DNA from: Thermococcus celer Vu 13 = JCM 8558
GTDB lineage: Archaea > Methanobacteriota_B > Thermococci > Thermococcales > Thermococcaceae
NCBI RefSeq assembly: GCF_002214365.1
Contig: NZ_CP014854.1
Location: 682,001-746,000 of the forward strand
Length of the DNA stretch: 64,000 nt
Direction of reading: 5' to 3'
Shown here piece after piece: positions 1 through 9,394 of the stretch; position 1 is the stretch's first letter; every line of letters starts with the position of its first letter. The notes under the pieces are model-generated. The model was given only the letters and a program-made list of their open reading frames with translations. It was not told the origin of the DNA and did no database searches. Position numbers and translations under genes: made by a program.

Positions 1-1
1 C

Positions 2-832
<831 letters not shown>

Positions 833-852
833 TTCCCCTTTTCTTCCACCAA

Positions 853-861
853 CTTTAAAAA
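853..861 (+). promoter_or_regulatory. TATA box for the 899 gene
   Basis: CTTTAAAAA lies about 20 bases after the aminopeptidase stop. An archaeal TATA here predicts a transcript start near 878-882, which is where the ribosome site AGGTGA (878-883) sits, so the leader would be very short. Confidence 0.5.
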
Positions 862-898
862 CCGGTGTGAGTATTCCAGGTGAAGGGAATGTACAAGG

Positions 899-1621
899 GT
901 GCGCCCTATGGAATCAGAGGTTGCAGAGGTGCCCTTCTCGGGCCACTGGAAGGCCATGGTAGAAATCGCCAGGAAACCCGAGGAGCTGTTTCTCTCCTTT
1001 CCGTACCGCGCCCGCGTGTTCTCGAGCGGTGAGAGAACCCTCGTCAGCCTGTCTTTCAAAAGGTTACTTGCCAGATTCGATTTCGATGGCGTCCTCGAGT
1101 TCACCTTCGGCGAGCCCTTCGCCACCTACGTTATGAAGGGGGAGCGGGGGCTCCTCATACTCTCCTTCGCGGCCGGGGATGGAACCCTTCTTTCCAGGGC
1201 ATCGGCGGATATCCCCGGCGAACGGCGGTTGAAGGGGAAGTTGCGCTTTCTCGCGCTCCAATCGGGCAAAACCGTGGCCAGAATGGCGGAGAGCTATGAA
1301 AGCGTGGCCCCAAGAATCGTTGGCTCTCCACTGGATTTCGTCCTCCGCGACCTGGATCCCTCACTCCTGCCCCACGTGATAAGGTACGTGAGGTTGAAGC
1401 TGGCGAAGCCTTCCTTCAGGCTCGTGGGCAACGGCGGAAGCGAAAGGTTCTCGATATCCGTGGAGAACGACGTCGTCAGTGGGATAGAACACGAGGGGCC
1501 GAACGGGAGCGCCATAATCGAAATAGGAAAGGACGTCCTGGAGGTTGCCAAGGAGGATTTTCAGGGGGTGGATGTAAGGGGAAGGTACGAGGTTAAGGCT
1601 ATCCTCCCTTCTTCACCGTAA
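899..1621 (+). CDS. Hypothetical protein, about 240 residues
   Basis: I do not recognise a family. The open frame has GC-rich third positions typical of its neighbours and codes for about 240 residues without a signal peptide or membrane segment. The middle is rich in alternating hydrophobic and charged residues, suggesting a beta-rich soluble fold, and a proline-serine tail closes the protein. The start is uncertain. GTG at 899 lies 15 bases after AGGTGA, ATG at 908 lies further away, and ATG at 889 has better spacing but is in another frame that stops after about 45 codons. The last 23 bases overlap the convergent gene at 1599. It has its own TATA box, so it is probably a single-gene transcript. 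Confidence 0.7.
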   Translation: MRPMESEVAEVPFSGHWKAMVEIARKPEELFLSFPYRARVFSSGERTLVSLSFKRLLARFDFDGVLEFTFGEPFATYVMKGERGLLILSFAAGDGTLLSRASADIPGERRLKGKLRFLALQSGKTVARMAESYESVAPRIVGSPLDFVLRDLDPSLLPHVIRYVRLKLAKPSFRLVGNGGSERFSISVENDVVSGIEHEGPNGSAIIEIGKDVLEVAKEDFQGVDVRGRYEVKAILPSSP

Positions 1622-1943
1622 CGTCCCCGTCCTCCCCATCACCGGGATCTTCGCCACCTTCCTTTTCCCCGCCGTTGGGGGCAATCGACCGGGCCACCGG
1701 GGGACGAGTTTCGCCCTCCGTTTCAAGCTCCCTCTCGAGCTTCACCAACTCGTACCAGAGGAACATGCCCCCCGTGACGATTCCAAGTAGTGCAAACGGC
1801 CACCTTGACGGCAAAGGCAACCCGCGGTGCCATCTGTAAAGCAGGAAGTTCTGGTAGAAGAACAGGTACGCGAGCCAGGCCATTATAACCGCTTCCACGG
1901 AGTACTCGATGAGTCTCTTGTCCCTCTCCTCCAAATCGCTCAC
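1599..1943 (-). CDS. Small membrane protein, unknown function
   Basis: A 114-residue protein with two hydrophobic segments near residues 15-32 and 46-63, separated by a short basic loop (YRWHRGLPLPSRW). A highly charged, Gly- and Glu-rich cytoplasmic tail makes up the last third. No enzyme motif is visible. It is convergent with the preceding gene, overlapping it by 23 bases, and divergent from the helicase gene at 1985. The region between 1943 and 1985 must hold both promoters; TTAAAAG and TTAAAAC stretches are present there. Function is unknown, and a membrane anchor or adaptor role would be a guess. Confidence 0.7.
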   Translation of the reverse strand: MSDLEERDKRLIEYSVEAVIMAWLAYLFFYQNFLLYRWHRGLPLPSRWPFALLGIVTGGMFLWYELVKLERELETEGETRPPVARSIAPNGGEKEGGEDPGDGEDGDVTVKKGG

Positions 1944-1984
1944 CTGGGAGAAAGGTTAAAAGCGAGCCGTTAAAACTCTTTCCC

Positions 1985-3904
1985 ATGGGTGAAACCACGA
2001 CGCCGGAATACTTTCCCTACGAAAGCCTCAGGCCCCATCAGAGGGAGTTCATAGAGCTCGTCTCGGAGGCGGTTAAAAACGGCGAGAACGCCATAATCGA
2101 GGCCCCCACGGGTTTCGGAAAGACGGTGAGTGTTCTGGCCGGGATACTGCCCCATGCCAAAGAGATGGGCTACAAGGTTCTCTACCTGGCGAGGACGCAC
2201 AGGCAGATGGACCGCGTCATTGAGGAACTGAAGGCGATAAACGCGAAAAGCCCCGTCTCGGGGGTCGAGCTGAGGAGCCGGAAGGACCTCTGCCTTCACA
2301 CCTACCTCACCCAGTTCACGAGCGACGCCTACACCGCGATGGTGGTCTGCAGGAACCTCAAGAAGCTCGGCAAATGCGAGTTCTACGAGAACGAGAAGAA
2401 GAAAAAGCGGGAGTTCGACGAGGTGGTGAGGTTCTTCCTGCGGGAACCGAGCCATCCGGCGGAGATACTGAGCTACGCGGAGACCCTCGAGCTGTGCCCC
2501 TACGATCTGACGAAGAGGGTGGCGGAAAAAGCCGACGTGATAGTGGCCAGCTACCTCTACCTCCTCAACCCAACGATACGGGAGAACTTCGTAAGCTCCC
2601 TCGACGTCGACTACTCCGACCTTGTGGTGGTCTTCGACGAGGCCCACAACCTGCCGGACCAGGCGATTTCAGCCTTAAGCGACAGGATAAGCATACACAC
2701 CGTGAACAGGGCGATAAAGGAGGCCGATGAGTACAACGAGCACGAGATAGCGAACTTCCTGAGCGTGTTCGGCCGGGGACTGGAGATACTCCACGGGGAG
2801 AAGCTCGGGGACAGGGAGATCCAGGAGACCCCTGTTCAGCCGGAGCTTATCTTCGCACACGTCCTTGAGGTGCTCCGCCTCGACACCAGGAGGCTCGTCA
2901 GAATGCTCAACGACATGATCTCGGTCGGTGACGCGATAAGGGAGGACAGGATAGAGAAGGGCAAGCCGCCGCGCTCCTACATCGGCAGGATAGGCGAGTT
3001 CCTGCTCCTCTGGCTCTCCCTTATCGGCAGGGAGGATTACCTCTTCCTGATGAGCAGAGATAAAGGTTTGAGCCTCGAGCTCGTGGCGCTGGACCCATCG
3101 AAGGCGCTCGGCTTCCTCAAAAACGTCCAGAGCGCGGTCTTCATGTCAGGGACACTAACTCCCCTTGAGGCCTTCCGCGACGTCATGGGCATCGAGAACG
3201 CCAGGATGAAGAAGTTTCCCCGGATGGTGAAGAGGGAGAACGCCCAGGTTCTTGTCGCCAAGGACGTCTCGACGAGGGGCGACGAGCGTTCACTCCAGGT
3301 TTACAGGCGGATGGTGGATTACATCGTCGAGGCGGCCATGGTGATACCGAAGAACGTCGGAGTTTTTACGGCCTCCTACGAAGTCCTCCAGGGACTGCTC
3401 TCCGCCAACCTCCAGGTTCGCCTTGAGGAGACGGGGAAGGCTGTGTTCATTGAGAAGCAGGGGGCCTCATCAAAGGAAAACGACGCGATGGTGGCGAGCT
3501 TCAAGGCCCACGCGAGGGGTAAGGGAGCGGTTCTGCTCGGCGTCATGGGTGGCAGGAACAGCGAGGGGCAGGACTACAGCGGCGACGAGATGAACGGGGT
3601 CGTGCTCGTTGGGATACCGTACGCGAGGCCGACGCCGAGGGTTCAGGCCCAGATAAGGTACTTCGAGAGGAAGTTCCCGGGGAAGGGGCGTTACTACGGC
3701 TACTACCTCCCTGCCCACAGGAAGCTGGTTCAGGCGGCGGGACGGGTTCACCGTTCCGCGGAGGAGAGGGGCTCGATAATCGTGCTGGACTACCGCCTGC
3801 TCTGGAGGTCGATAAAGAAGGACCTGCCGGACTGGATGCGCGAGGATATGAGGCCCGTCGACCTTCAGAGGATGAGGCTTTACCTGAGGCGGTTCTGGGG
3901 ATGA
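1985..3904 (+). CDS. Rad3/XPD-family Fe-S DNA helicase
   Basis: A 639-residue superfamily 2 helicase of the XPD/Rad3 group, which unwinds DNA 5' to 3' and carries a 4Fe-4S cluster. Walker A EAPTGFGKT is at about residues 39-47 and the DEAH box in VFDEAHNLPD at about 218-221. Motif VI QAAGRVHRSAEERG lies near the C terminus. Four cysteines between motifs I and II (about C103, C122, C131 and C171) have the spacing expected for the cluster. The length fits archaeal XPD. In archaea the enzyme is linked to DNA repair and replication-block processing rather than to a TFIIH complex. It is monocistronic and ends with a short T-rich stretch (CTCTTTTGG). ATG 1985 lacks a strong ribosome site and may be leaderless. 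Confidence 0.95.
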   Translation: MGETTTPEYFPYESLRPHQREFIELVSEAVKNGENAIIEAPTGFGKTVSVLAGILPHAKEMGYKVLYLARTHRQMDRVIEELKAINAKSPVSGVELRSRKDLCLHTYLTQFTSDAYTAMVVCRNLKKLGKCEFYENEKKKKREFDEVVRFFLREPSHPAEILSYAETLELCPYDLTKRVAEKADVIVASYLYLLNPTIRENFVSSLDVDYSDLVVVFDEAHNLPDQAISALSDRISIHTVNRAIKEADEYNEHEIANFLSVFGRGLEILHGEKLGDREIQETPVQPELIFAHVLEVLRLDTRRLVRMLNDMISVGDAIREDRIEKGKPPRSYIGRIGEFLLLWLSLIGREDYLFLMSRDKGLSLELVALDPSKALGFLKNVQSAVFMSGTLTPLEAFRDVMGIENARMKKFPRMVKRENAQVLVAKDVSTRGDERSLQVYRRMVDYIVEAAMVIPKNVGVFTASYEVLQGLLSANLQVRLEETGKAVFIEKQGASSKENDAMVASFKAHARGKGAVLLGVMGGRNSEGQDYSGDEMNGVVLVGIPYARPTPRVQAQIRYFERKFPGKGRYYGYYLPAHRKLVQAAGRVHRSAEERGSIIVLDYRLLWRSIKKDLPDWMREDMRPVDLQRMRLYLRRFWG

Positions 3905-4265
3905 CGTCTCCTCTTTTGGAAATCTGGAGCGGAGGGCGTGCGCTCTAAAGTTGGTGAGGGAAAAGGGATTAATATTAAGGCCGATCCCCGAACAGGTTTC
4001 ACTTTTGTTCTGGCGCCCTTTGGGTGTCTTTCAGCCTTTCCAAAAGGCTGATGGACGGCCTTCGGGTGTCAAGGGAGAGTAAACCCCTTTAAGGGGTCCA
4101 TCTCGAAGATTCTTCGTTGGGAATGTGAACTTCACCCAGAACCTACCCATAACAACCCCCTGATGAGGAGCCACAAACTTTTGATCAAACTTCTCCTGTG
4201 AAAGTTTGTTGGCCAAGCTTTTCGCCGCTCTTTTCCAAAAAGGTTGCCCGCCGTATTCCCCACGT
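3905..4265. other. Gene-poor gap with several inverted repeats
   Basis: About 360 bases between the helicase and the next convergent gene. Both strands contain short open frames (for example 84 codons on the minus strand, 4031-4285), but none shows a credible start, codon bias or recognisable product, so I leave them uncalled. The stretch holds at least three hairpin-forming palindromes, listed separately, and an AT-rich patch (TTAATATTAAGG) near 3969. It could be a decayed mobile-element remnant or an untranslated RNA. Confidence 0.5.
4031..4212. repeat. Cluster of three hairpin palindromes
   Basis: Three inverted repeats lie within 180 bases. First, 4031-4051: TCAGCCTTT and AAAGGCTGA around a 3-base loop, a perfect 9-bp stem. 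Second, 4083-4097: ACCCCTT and AAGGGGT around one base. Third, 4173-4209: ACAAACTTT pairs with AAAGTTTGT, enclosing the nested palindrome TTTGATCAAA at 4180-4189. One such hairpin could be a terminator, but three in a row with no T-run is unusual for a Thermococcus gene end. Confidence 0.6.
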
Positions 4266-4664
4266 TTACCAGAACCGCACTCCACCCTTCACGTTGAGGT
4301 GGAGTGAAACTGGACCCTCCTTTGACTTCGGAATGACAACCAGGTACAGCGGACCGTTTTTGGGGAACCGCCACACCCTATCCACATTGGTAGCCCCGTC
4401 AACCTTGAAGAGGCATATAGCCTCCCCACCCGAATACAGCGCATTAAGTCCCGTACCATCAGTGATACACACGGTCACGGGTCCCGTAGATCTTATAGTA
4501 AACTGGAGTGTAGTCCACGAGTAGCCGTCGAGTTCGTAGACGTAACGCTCCCCCGGGCGTACGACGACGCTCTCCTGGAACCTGTAGGAGCTCCCCAGCA
4601 CCACGACAAGCAAAACGGCCATAACAACGAGAACCGTGAACCCTACGGCCCCAGCACGTTTCAT
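4266..4664 (-). CDS. Membrane-anchored extracytoplasmic protein, unknown
   Basis: A protein of about 132 residues with one N-terminal hydrophobic helix (about residues 5-25) after a short basic start (MKRAGAV), so it is probably an N-terminal membrane anchor or uncleaved signal. The remainder looks beta-rich and exported, with a Gly-Pro rich middle and a single Cys pair (VCITDG, AICLF). I chose ATG 4664 because GGTGA at 4680-4676 lies at a suitable distance upstream; the alternative GTG at 4679 overlaps that ribosome site. The upstream region to 4885 is AT-rich, with TTAATTAAATATTTAAAC near 4703-4720 supplying TATA elements. The family is not recognised. Confidence 0.65.
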   Translation of the reverse strand: MKRAGAVGFTVLVVMAVLLVVVLGSSYRFQESVVVRPGERYVYELDGYSWTTLQFTIRSTGPVTVCITDGTGLNALYSGGEAICLFKVDGATNVDRVWRFPKNGPLYLVVIPKSKEGPVSLHLNVKGGVRFW

Positions 4665-4885
4665 CCTTGTCGCCGTCACCCGCGAACACCGTTTGAACTT
4701 ATGTTAATTAAATATTTAAACATTGTGACCGTATGTTTTATTGTTACCTTTTTTCGTTACCATACTTTCCATTATCTGGATCAACAGCATGGTCTTGGGA
4801 AAAATACAATATCTGGAAAAATTTCTGCCCGGTGTAATCCGGTCCCTTCCGATGAACTTTTTAAGATCCGGGGAGAGGGTGTCGT

Positions 4886-5728
4886 ATGCAAAGAGAATCC
4901 ATTGGAGTACTCCTTGCGATGACCGGAACCTTCATCTACGGCCTCGAGCCGGTGGTGATAAAGTCCAATCCCTCGAACCCGATAAGCTTCGCGGCCTTTT
5001 CCGCCCTCGTGGCCTCACTCGTCCTCTGGTTCACGGTTATGGCCTCCGGCAGGCTGGAAGAAATCCGGGAAAATCCGGGAGGCCTCAGGGGCGCCTTTTT
5101 CATGGGTCTCTTCGGCACGACCCTCGCCTACCTTGCCTACTCCTTCGGGGCGCGGATGAGCACAGCCATAAACGCCGCCCTGATAACCCGGAGCGAGGTC
5201 CTGTTTTCCTTCGTTCTCTCCTGGCTCTTCCTGGGGGAAAGGATAACCCGGAAACTTGTCGCGTACTCCCTCGCGATCATAGCAGGCCTGGCCCTCGTGA
5301 TACTCCAGGGACGTTCCCCTGAGCTCCACCTTGGAGACCTCCTTCTCCTCCTCGTCCCTCTCTTCTGGCAGTTCGGCCACGTGATAGCCAAGAGACTGCC
5401 CTACAGCCCTCCAACGATAGCGGCCCTTAGAAACACCTTCGGCTTCCTCCTGCTTCTACCCCTTGCAATCACCACGGGACCGGAATTCTCGGCCTTCGTT
5501 ATAGCCGAGGGGCTGATAATCGCCGTCGGCCAGCTGGTCTGGTACGAGTCAATAAAACGCATCAACCTGTCCAAGGCAACCGCGATAATAACGCCCGCCC
5601 CGGCGGTTGCGATTGGCCTGGGGCTTTTCCTCGGCGAGAGCTTTACGGTTTACCACGCCCTCGGCTTTGCCCTCATCACGCTCGGAACCCTTGGGGCAGT
5701 AAAGGTGAAGAGCGAGCTCAGAACCTGA
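4886..5728 (+). CDS. EamA/DMT-family permease
   Basis: A 280-residue integral membrane protein with ten predicted helices arranged as two five-helix halves, the layout of EamA (drug/metabolite transporter) permeases. The first half ends at the conserved FLGERITRKL and the second at FLGESFTVYH, the paired motif found at the end of each EamA repeat. Substrates in this family range from amino acids to nucleotides and cannot be predicted here. The start is supported by GGGGAGAGGGTGTCGT immediately upstream. The 3' end overlaps the convergent glycosyltransferase gene by 11 bases. The AT-rich 220-base upstream region is shared with the divergent gene at 4266-4664. Confidence 0.9.
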   Translation: MQRESIGVLLAMTGTFIYGLEPVVIKSNPSNPISFAAFSALVASLVLWFTVMASGRLEEIRENPGGLRGAFFMGLFGTTLAYLAYSFGARMSTAINAALITRSEVLFSFVLSWLFLGERITRKLVAYSLAIIAGLALVILQGRSPELHLGDLLLLLVPLFWQFGHVIAKRLPYSPPTIAALRNTFGFLLLLPLAITTGPEFSAFVIAEGLIIAVGQLVWYESIKRINLSKATAIITPAPAVAIGLGLFLGESFTVYHALGFALITLGTLGAVKVKSELRT

Positions 5729-6386
5729 AGAGCGCCCAGAGGAAGCGGAGGACGTCCCTCAACCCAAAGCGCCCCTCCCTGTTCGGGTCGTATATCATGC
5801 TCACGGGCACTTCCTTTATCCGCGCCCCCCTCTTCGCGGCCTTTATCAGCATCTCCGTCTCGACCTCGTAGCGGTCGCCCTCTATCTCCGGGAGGAACTC
5901 CCGCCTGAAGGCCCTGAAGCCGCTCTGGGTGTCGTAGACGTACCTGCGGAGCTTGAGCCTTATCAGGCGGGTCGTTATCACGTTGCTCAGTCGCCTCTGG
6001 ATGGGCCGCTTTCCGGCTTCCTTGACCTTTCGAGCGCCTAAGACCAGATCCGCCTCCCCTGAGACCACCGGCTCAACGAGCTTGATTATCTCCTCCGGTC
6101 TGTGCTGGCCGTCGGCGTCCATGAATACCACGACGTCGCCCGTGGAGACCTTAACCCCCTCTCGCATCGCGCACCCTTTGCCGCAGTTCCTCTCCAGCCG
6201 TATGACCTCTATCCTCCCGTCCCTCTCGGCCGCTTTCCTTGCCGCCTCGTACGTCCCGTCGCTCGAACCGTCGTCAACGACTATAACCTCATCGACGAAC
6301 TCCGGAATCCTTTCAAGGACCTTCGGAAGCCTCCCTGCCTCGTTGTAGGCCGGCACGACGACCGTGATTCTCTTATCCCTTAGCAC
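5718..6386 (-). CDS. Family 2 glycosyltransferase, DPM1-like
   Basis: A 222-residue GT2 enzyme with the GT-A fold and no C-terminal membrane domain, the size of single-domain dolichol-phosphate mannose synthases. Visible motifs are the nucleotide-binding start VVVPAYNEAGRLPK, VVDDGSSDGT, the metal-binding DADGQHRPEE and the acceptor-site DTQSGFRAFRR. It likely transfers a sugar from a nucleotide sugar to a polyprenyl phosphate on the cytoplasmic face; donor and acceptor cannot be read from sequence. It starts with GTG at 6386, sharing one base with the panB stop (TAGTG), so the two genes are translationally coupled. Its end overlaps the convergent permease gene. Confidence 0.88.
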   Translation of the reverse strand: MLRDKRITVVVPAYNEAGRLPKVLERIPEFVDEVIVVDDGSSDGTYEAARKAAERDGRIEVIRLERNCGKGCAMREGVKVSTGDVVVFMDADGQHRPEEIIKLVEPVVSGEADLVLGARKVKEAGKRPIQRRLSNVITTRLIRLKLRRYVYDTQSGFRAFRREFLPEIEGDRYEVETEMLIKAAKRGARIKEVPVSMIYDPNREGRFGLRDVLRFLWALFRF

Positions 6387-7243
6387 TACCCATCCTCCTC
6401 GAGTTTTTCGAGGGCCCTTCCGGCCTTCCTCCTGAAGTCGTCCTTGTCGAGGAACTCCCAGTAGTGCTCCTTCGCCGGGAACTTCCCCCCCTTCACGTCC
6501 TCCCTGTAGTTCTCGAGGGCGAGTCGTATCATCCCGCCGATGTCGGCGTACTTCTTGACGAAGGGGGGCACGTTCTCGTATATTCCAAGGAGGTCGTGCC
6601 AGACGAGAACCTGACCGTCAACGTACGGCCCGGCGCCGATTCCGATGGTTGGGATCGACACCTCTTCCGTCACGAGCCTGGAGACGTCTGCCAGCGTGAA
6701 CTCAAGGACGACGGCGAAGGCACCGGCCTTTTCCAGCGCCCTGGCGTCGCGGAGTATCTCCTCGATTTCCTCCTCGGTCTCGCCCATAAGCCTGTAACCT
6801 CCGAGGCGGAGGTACCTCTGAGGCGTCAAACCCGTGTGCCCCATAACGGGGATGCCCATGCGGACGAGCTTCCTCACAAGCTTTCGGTGGTCGTAGCCGC
6901 CCTCTATCTTGACGGCATCTGCCCCCGCTCTTATGAGCCTGACCGCGTTCCTGACGCCCTCTTCAACGCTCACCTCGTAACTCCCGAAGGGCATGTCCGC
7001 CAAAACGAGCGCCCTCTTAACCGCGCGGGCAACGGCGCGGGTGTGGAAGACCATCTGCTCCATCGTGACGTTCAGGGTGTTCTCCTCGCCGTAAACGACC
7101 ATCCCAAGGGAGTCACCGACGAAGATTATGTCCATTCCGGCCCTGTCGGCTATGAGCGCGGACGGATAATCGTAAGCCGTTACCATCGCTATCCTTTCCT
7201 TCCCCTTCATCTCGATTATCTTCCGAGGCGTTATCTCCCTCAT
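6386..7243 (-). CDS. panB: Ketopantoate hydroxymethyltransferase
   Basis: A 285-residue PanB, which adds a hydroxymethyl group from methylene-tetrahydrofolate (a tetrahydropterin carrier in archaea) to 2-oxoisovalerate, making ketopantoate for coenzyme A. Family signatures are clear: [10 protein letters not shown] near the start, the metal-binding [25 protein letters not shown] and GHTGLTPQ. The length is normal. The start ATG at 7243 has GGGGTGAG just upstream. It forms a two-gene operon with the downstream glycosyltransferase. The divergent neighbour is the vapBC pair, and the gap of about 80 bases holds both promoters. Confidence 0.97.
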   Translation of the reverse strand: MREITPRKIIEMKGKERIAMVTAYDYPSALIADRAGMDIIFVGDSLGMVVYGEENTLNVTMEQMVFHTRAVARAVKRALVLADMPFGSYEVSVEEGVRNAVRLIRAGADAVKIEGGYDHRKLVRKLVRMGIPVMGHTGLTPQRYLRLGGYRLMGETEEEIEEILRDARALEKAGAFAVVLEFTLADVSRLVTEEVSIPTIGIGAGPYVDGQVLVWHDLLGIYENVPPFVKKYADIGGMIRLALENYREDVKGGKFPAKEHYWEFLDKDDFRRKAGRALEKLEEDG

Positions 7244-7293
7244 GCACTCACCCCCCGACCTTTGGGCTCGGGTCTAATTAACGGTTTCGATAG

Positions 7294-7322
7294 CGTTATA
7301 TACCAATGTAGGTAATTACCTA
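7294..7322 (+). promoter_or_regulatory. vapBC promoter with palindromic operator
   Basis: A TATA element (TTATATACC, about 7294-7302) is followed by the perfect 14-bp palindrome TAGGTAATTACCTA at 7309-7322, whose last base is the A of the ATG. A palindrome on the transcript start is where a ribbon-helix-helix antitoxin would be expected to repress its own operon. The spacing from TATA to ATG suggests a leaderless mRNA. Confidence 0.6.
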
Positions 7323-7588
7323 TGGGTGGTGACATGGGAAGGGTTAAGACGAGCGTTTACATAGACGAGGAGCTGTGGCGGGAGTTCAAAGAACTCGCCA
7401 GGGAGGAGAGCAGGGAAGTGAGCAGGCTACTCGAGGAGGCGATAATGAACTACGTTGTGGGCGAGCTCATCGACGTTGACGAGTCCAAAGTCCCCCTTTG
7501 GGTTGAGCCCGTCAAGCTCCGCGGAGAGGAGACATCAAAGGTGCTGAGGGAGATGAGGGATGAACGCGAGGAGAGTTTACTTGGATAG
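7322..7588 (+). CDS. vapB: Ribbon-helix-helix antitoxin, VapB-like
   Basis: An 88-residue protein. After a short lead comes the ribbon VKTSVYIDEELWREFKEL and the helix-turn-helix of the CopG/Arc fold (about residues 8-50), followed by an acidic C-terminal tail that would wrap the toxin. It is followed by a PIN-domain gene overlapping it by 29 bases, the usual order of an antitoxin-toxin pair. ATG 7322 fits a leaderless start; ATG 7334 (MGRVKTS) is an alternative that would move the whole operator into the 5' UTR. Autoregulation is inferred from the overlapping palindrome. Confidence 0.8.
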   Translation: MGGDMGRVKTSVYIDEELWREFKELAREESREVSRLLEEAIMNYVVGELIDVDESKVPLWVEPVKLRGEETSKVLREMRDEREESLLG

Positions 7589-8024
7589 CAGTGCTCTGCT
7601 GAAGAGGTACGTCCTGGAAAAAGGCACGGAAGAGGTTGAGAGGCTCTTTCGGGATGCCTATTCCAAAAGGGTGGTACTGATAATGAGCGCCTGGAACCTG
7701 GGGGAGGCCGTCGGCGTTCTCGACAGAAAGAGAAGGCGGGGGGATATGGAGGACGACGTCTTCAACAGCCTAAAGGTGGCCCTCCTCGGGGACGTCAAGA
7801 GGATGGTGGCCCTGGGGATAATGAAACTGGTCCCCGTACACACGATGCTCCTGGTCACCGCTTGGGAGCTCATCGAGAAGCACCACGTATATCAGGCGGA
7901 TGCGCTCCAGATAGCCTCCGCCAGGTACGAATCGGCCCAGGAGTTTTACACCGCGGACAGAAAACTGCACGCCGTTGCCCTCGCCGAGGGCCTTAATTCG
8001 ATCCTTCTGGGGGTGGACGGATGA
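7560..8024 (+). CDS. vapC: PIN-domain toxin, VapC family
   Basis: A 154-residue PIN-domain ribonuclease. The four acidic active-site positions are visible: Asp in [10 protein letters not shown] (residue 8 or so), Glu in NLGEAVG, Asp in [11 protein letters not shown] and Asp in YTADRKLH. VapC toxins are magnesium-dependent endoribonucleases, often cutting tRNA or rRNA loops; the target here is unknown. It overlaps the antitoxin gene by 29 bases and the archease gene by the 4-nt ATGA junction, so the toxin is coupled both to its antitoxin and to an RNA-ligase cofactor gene, which is an unusual context. Confidence 0.88.
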   Translation: MNARRVYLDSSALLKRYVLEKGTEEVERLFRDAYSKRVVLIMSAWNLGEAVGVLDRKRRRGDMEDDVFNSLKVALLGDVKRMVALGIMKLVPVHTMLLVTAWELIEKHHVYQADALQIASARYESAQEFYTADRKLHAVALAEGLNSILLGVDG

Positions 8025-8449
8025 GGGAGTGGGAGCACTACGAGCACACCGCTGACATAGGCATCAGGGGCTACGGCTCAACGCTCGAGGAGGCCTTTGA
8101 GGCCGTTGCGCTGGCCCTCTTCGACGTTATGGTCGACGTGAGGAAAGTGGAGGGTAAAGAATGCCGCCGGATCGAGGTCGAGGGCGAGGACCTGATGGCG
8201 CTCCTCTACAACTTCCTCGAGGAGCTCCTCGTGCTCCACGACGTCGAGGGGCTCGTCTTCGGGGACTTCGATGTGGAGGTGGAGAAGGCCGGTGAGGGCT
8301 ACAAACTAAGGGCCAGGGCCTGCGGGGAGCCGCTGGACTACGGCAAGCACGAGCCGAAGGAGGAGGTTAAGGCGATAACCTACCACGAGATGAGGATAGA
8401 GAGACTGCCGGACGGGAGATGGATGGCCCAGCTGGTTCCGGACATCTGA
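8021..8449 (+). CDS. Archease, RtcB ligase activator
   Basis: A 142-residue archease. The start [20 protein letters not shown] carries the conserved HTAD metal-binding stretch, and the C-terminal [11 protein letters not shown] with the final acidic residues completes the site. Archease lets RtcB perform multiple turnovers by promoting guanylylation, and in Pyrococcus abyssi it also modulates the Trm4 methyltransferase encoded next to it. The same order is seen here: archease, Trm4-like methylase, a small RNA-binding protein, RtcB. It begins within the vapC stop codon (ATGA), and 9 bases separate it from the next gene. Confidence 0.95.
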   Translation: MREWEHYEHTADIGIRGYGSTLEEAFEAVALALFDVMVDVRKVEGKECRRIEVEGEDLMALLYNFLEELLVLHDVEGLVFGDFDVEVEKAGEGYKLRARACGEPLDYGKHEPKEEVKAITYHEMRIERLPDGRWMAQLVPDI

Positions 8450-8458
8450 GGTGATCCC

Positions 8459-9394
8459 ATGAGCGCGAGGGACAGGGTAAGGGAGGCAAACCCGGCCTTT
8501 TACGAGCGCTATTCGATGCTCGAGGACACGGACGAGTTCTGGGAGTTCCTGATAAAGCCTCTCAGGCAGAGCGTAAGGGTGAACACCCTCAAGGCGCCGC
8601 TCGAGGTGGTGGTTGAGAGGCTGAGCGAGGAGTTCAAGCTCGAGCCGATCCCCTGGGTTCGCGAGGGGTTCTTCATCGACGTTGACAACCTCGCGAGGGT
8701 TCCGGAGCACGGGCTGGGCCTCATCTTCGGGCAGGAGGCCAGCTCGATGATACCGCCGGTGGTTCTCGGGCCAAGGCCCGGAGAGCTGGTCCTCGACATG
8801 GCCGCGGCCCCCGGCTCGAAGACGGGCCAGATAGCCCAGTACATGGAAAACGAGGGGTGTATAATAGCCAACGACCCCAAGTTGAGCAGGGCCAACGTCC
8901 TCATCGCGAACCTCAACAGGATGGGGGTTCTGATAGCGCGGGTGACGACGAGGGACGGGGCCTACTTCGGCCGTTTTGAGAACCTCTTCGATAGGATCCT
9001 GCTCGATGCTCCCTGCTCGTCCGTGGGGATGATAAGGAAGAGGTGGAAATTTTTGGAGGGCTGGCGGCTGAAGGGCGTCATCAGGTACATGAACGTCCAG
9101 AAGAGGCTCATTCTGGCGGCTTATAAGGCCCTTAAGCCGGGCGGAACGCTGGTCTACTCGACCTGCACGATAGACCCGCTCGAGAACGAGGAGGTGGTGG
9201 ACTACATCCTTCGGAAGACGGACGCGAGGCTCGAACCGATAGACCTGCCCGTGAAGACCAGCGAGCCCGTTCTGGAGTGGGAGGGAAGGGAGTACCCGGA
9301 GGAGCTGAGGAAGGCCCTCAGGATACACCCGAACGACAACGACACCGAGGCCTTCTTCGTGGCGAAGATAACCAAGCCGGAGGGAGAGGGATGA
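8459..9394 (+). CDS. tRNA m5C methyltransferase, aTrm4-like
   Basis: A 311-residue RsmB/NOP2/Sun-family RNA cytosine-C5 methyltransferase. The SAM loop DMAAAPGSKTGQ, the motif IV DAPCSSVGMIR and the catalytic motif VI YSTCTIDPLENE are all present, giving the two cysteines of the m5C mechanism. Length and context (directly after archease) match the P. abyssi tRNA m5C methyltransferase PAB1947, an archaeal Trm4; the exact target sites are inferred from that homologue. GAGGTGATCCC precedes the ATG. The stop overlaps the next start as ATGA. Confidence 0.92.
   Translation: MSARDRVREANPAFYERYSMLEDTDEFWEFLIKPLRQSVRVNTLKAPLEVVVERLSEEFKLEPIPWVREGFFIDVDNLARVPEHGLGLIFGQEASSMIPPVVLGPRPGELVLDMAAAPGSKTGQIAQYMENEGCIIANDPKLSRANVLIANLNRMGVLIARVTTRDGAYFGRFENLFDRILLDAPCSSVGMIRKRWKFLEGWRLKGVIRYMNVQKRLILAAYKALKPGGTLVYSTCTIDPLENEEVVDYILRKTDARLEPIDLPVKTSEPVLEWEGREYPEELRKALRIHPNDNDTEAFFVAKITKPEGEG

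Noticed and set aside
889-1030. ATG at 889 with a well-spaced AGGTGA
   Set aside because: Its frame stops after about 45 codons, while the 899 frame is long and has normal codon bias.
4160-4212. CTGATGA...GAAA resembling a hammerhead ribozyme core
   Set aside because: The stem II geometry fails (three extra bases before GAAA) and no matching stems I and III or cleavage site can be drawn.
4031-4285. 84-codon minus-strand open frame in the hairpin-rich gap
   Set aside because: It runs through the inverted repeats, lacks a ribosome site and known similarity, and overlaps the next gene on the same strand out of frame.
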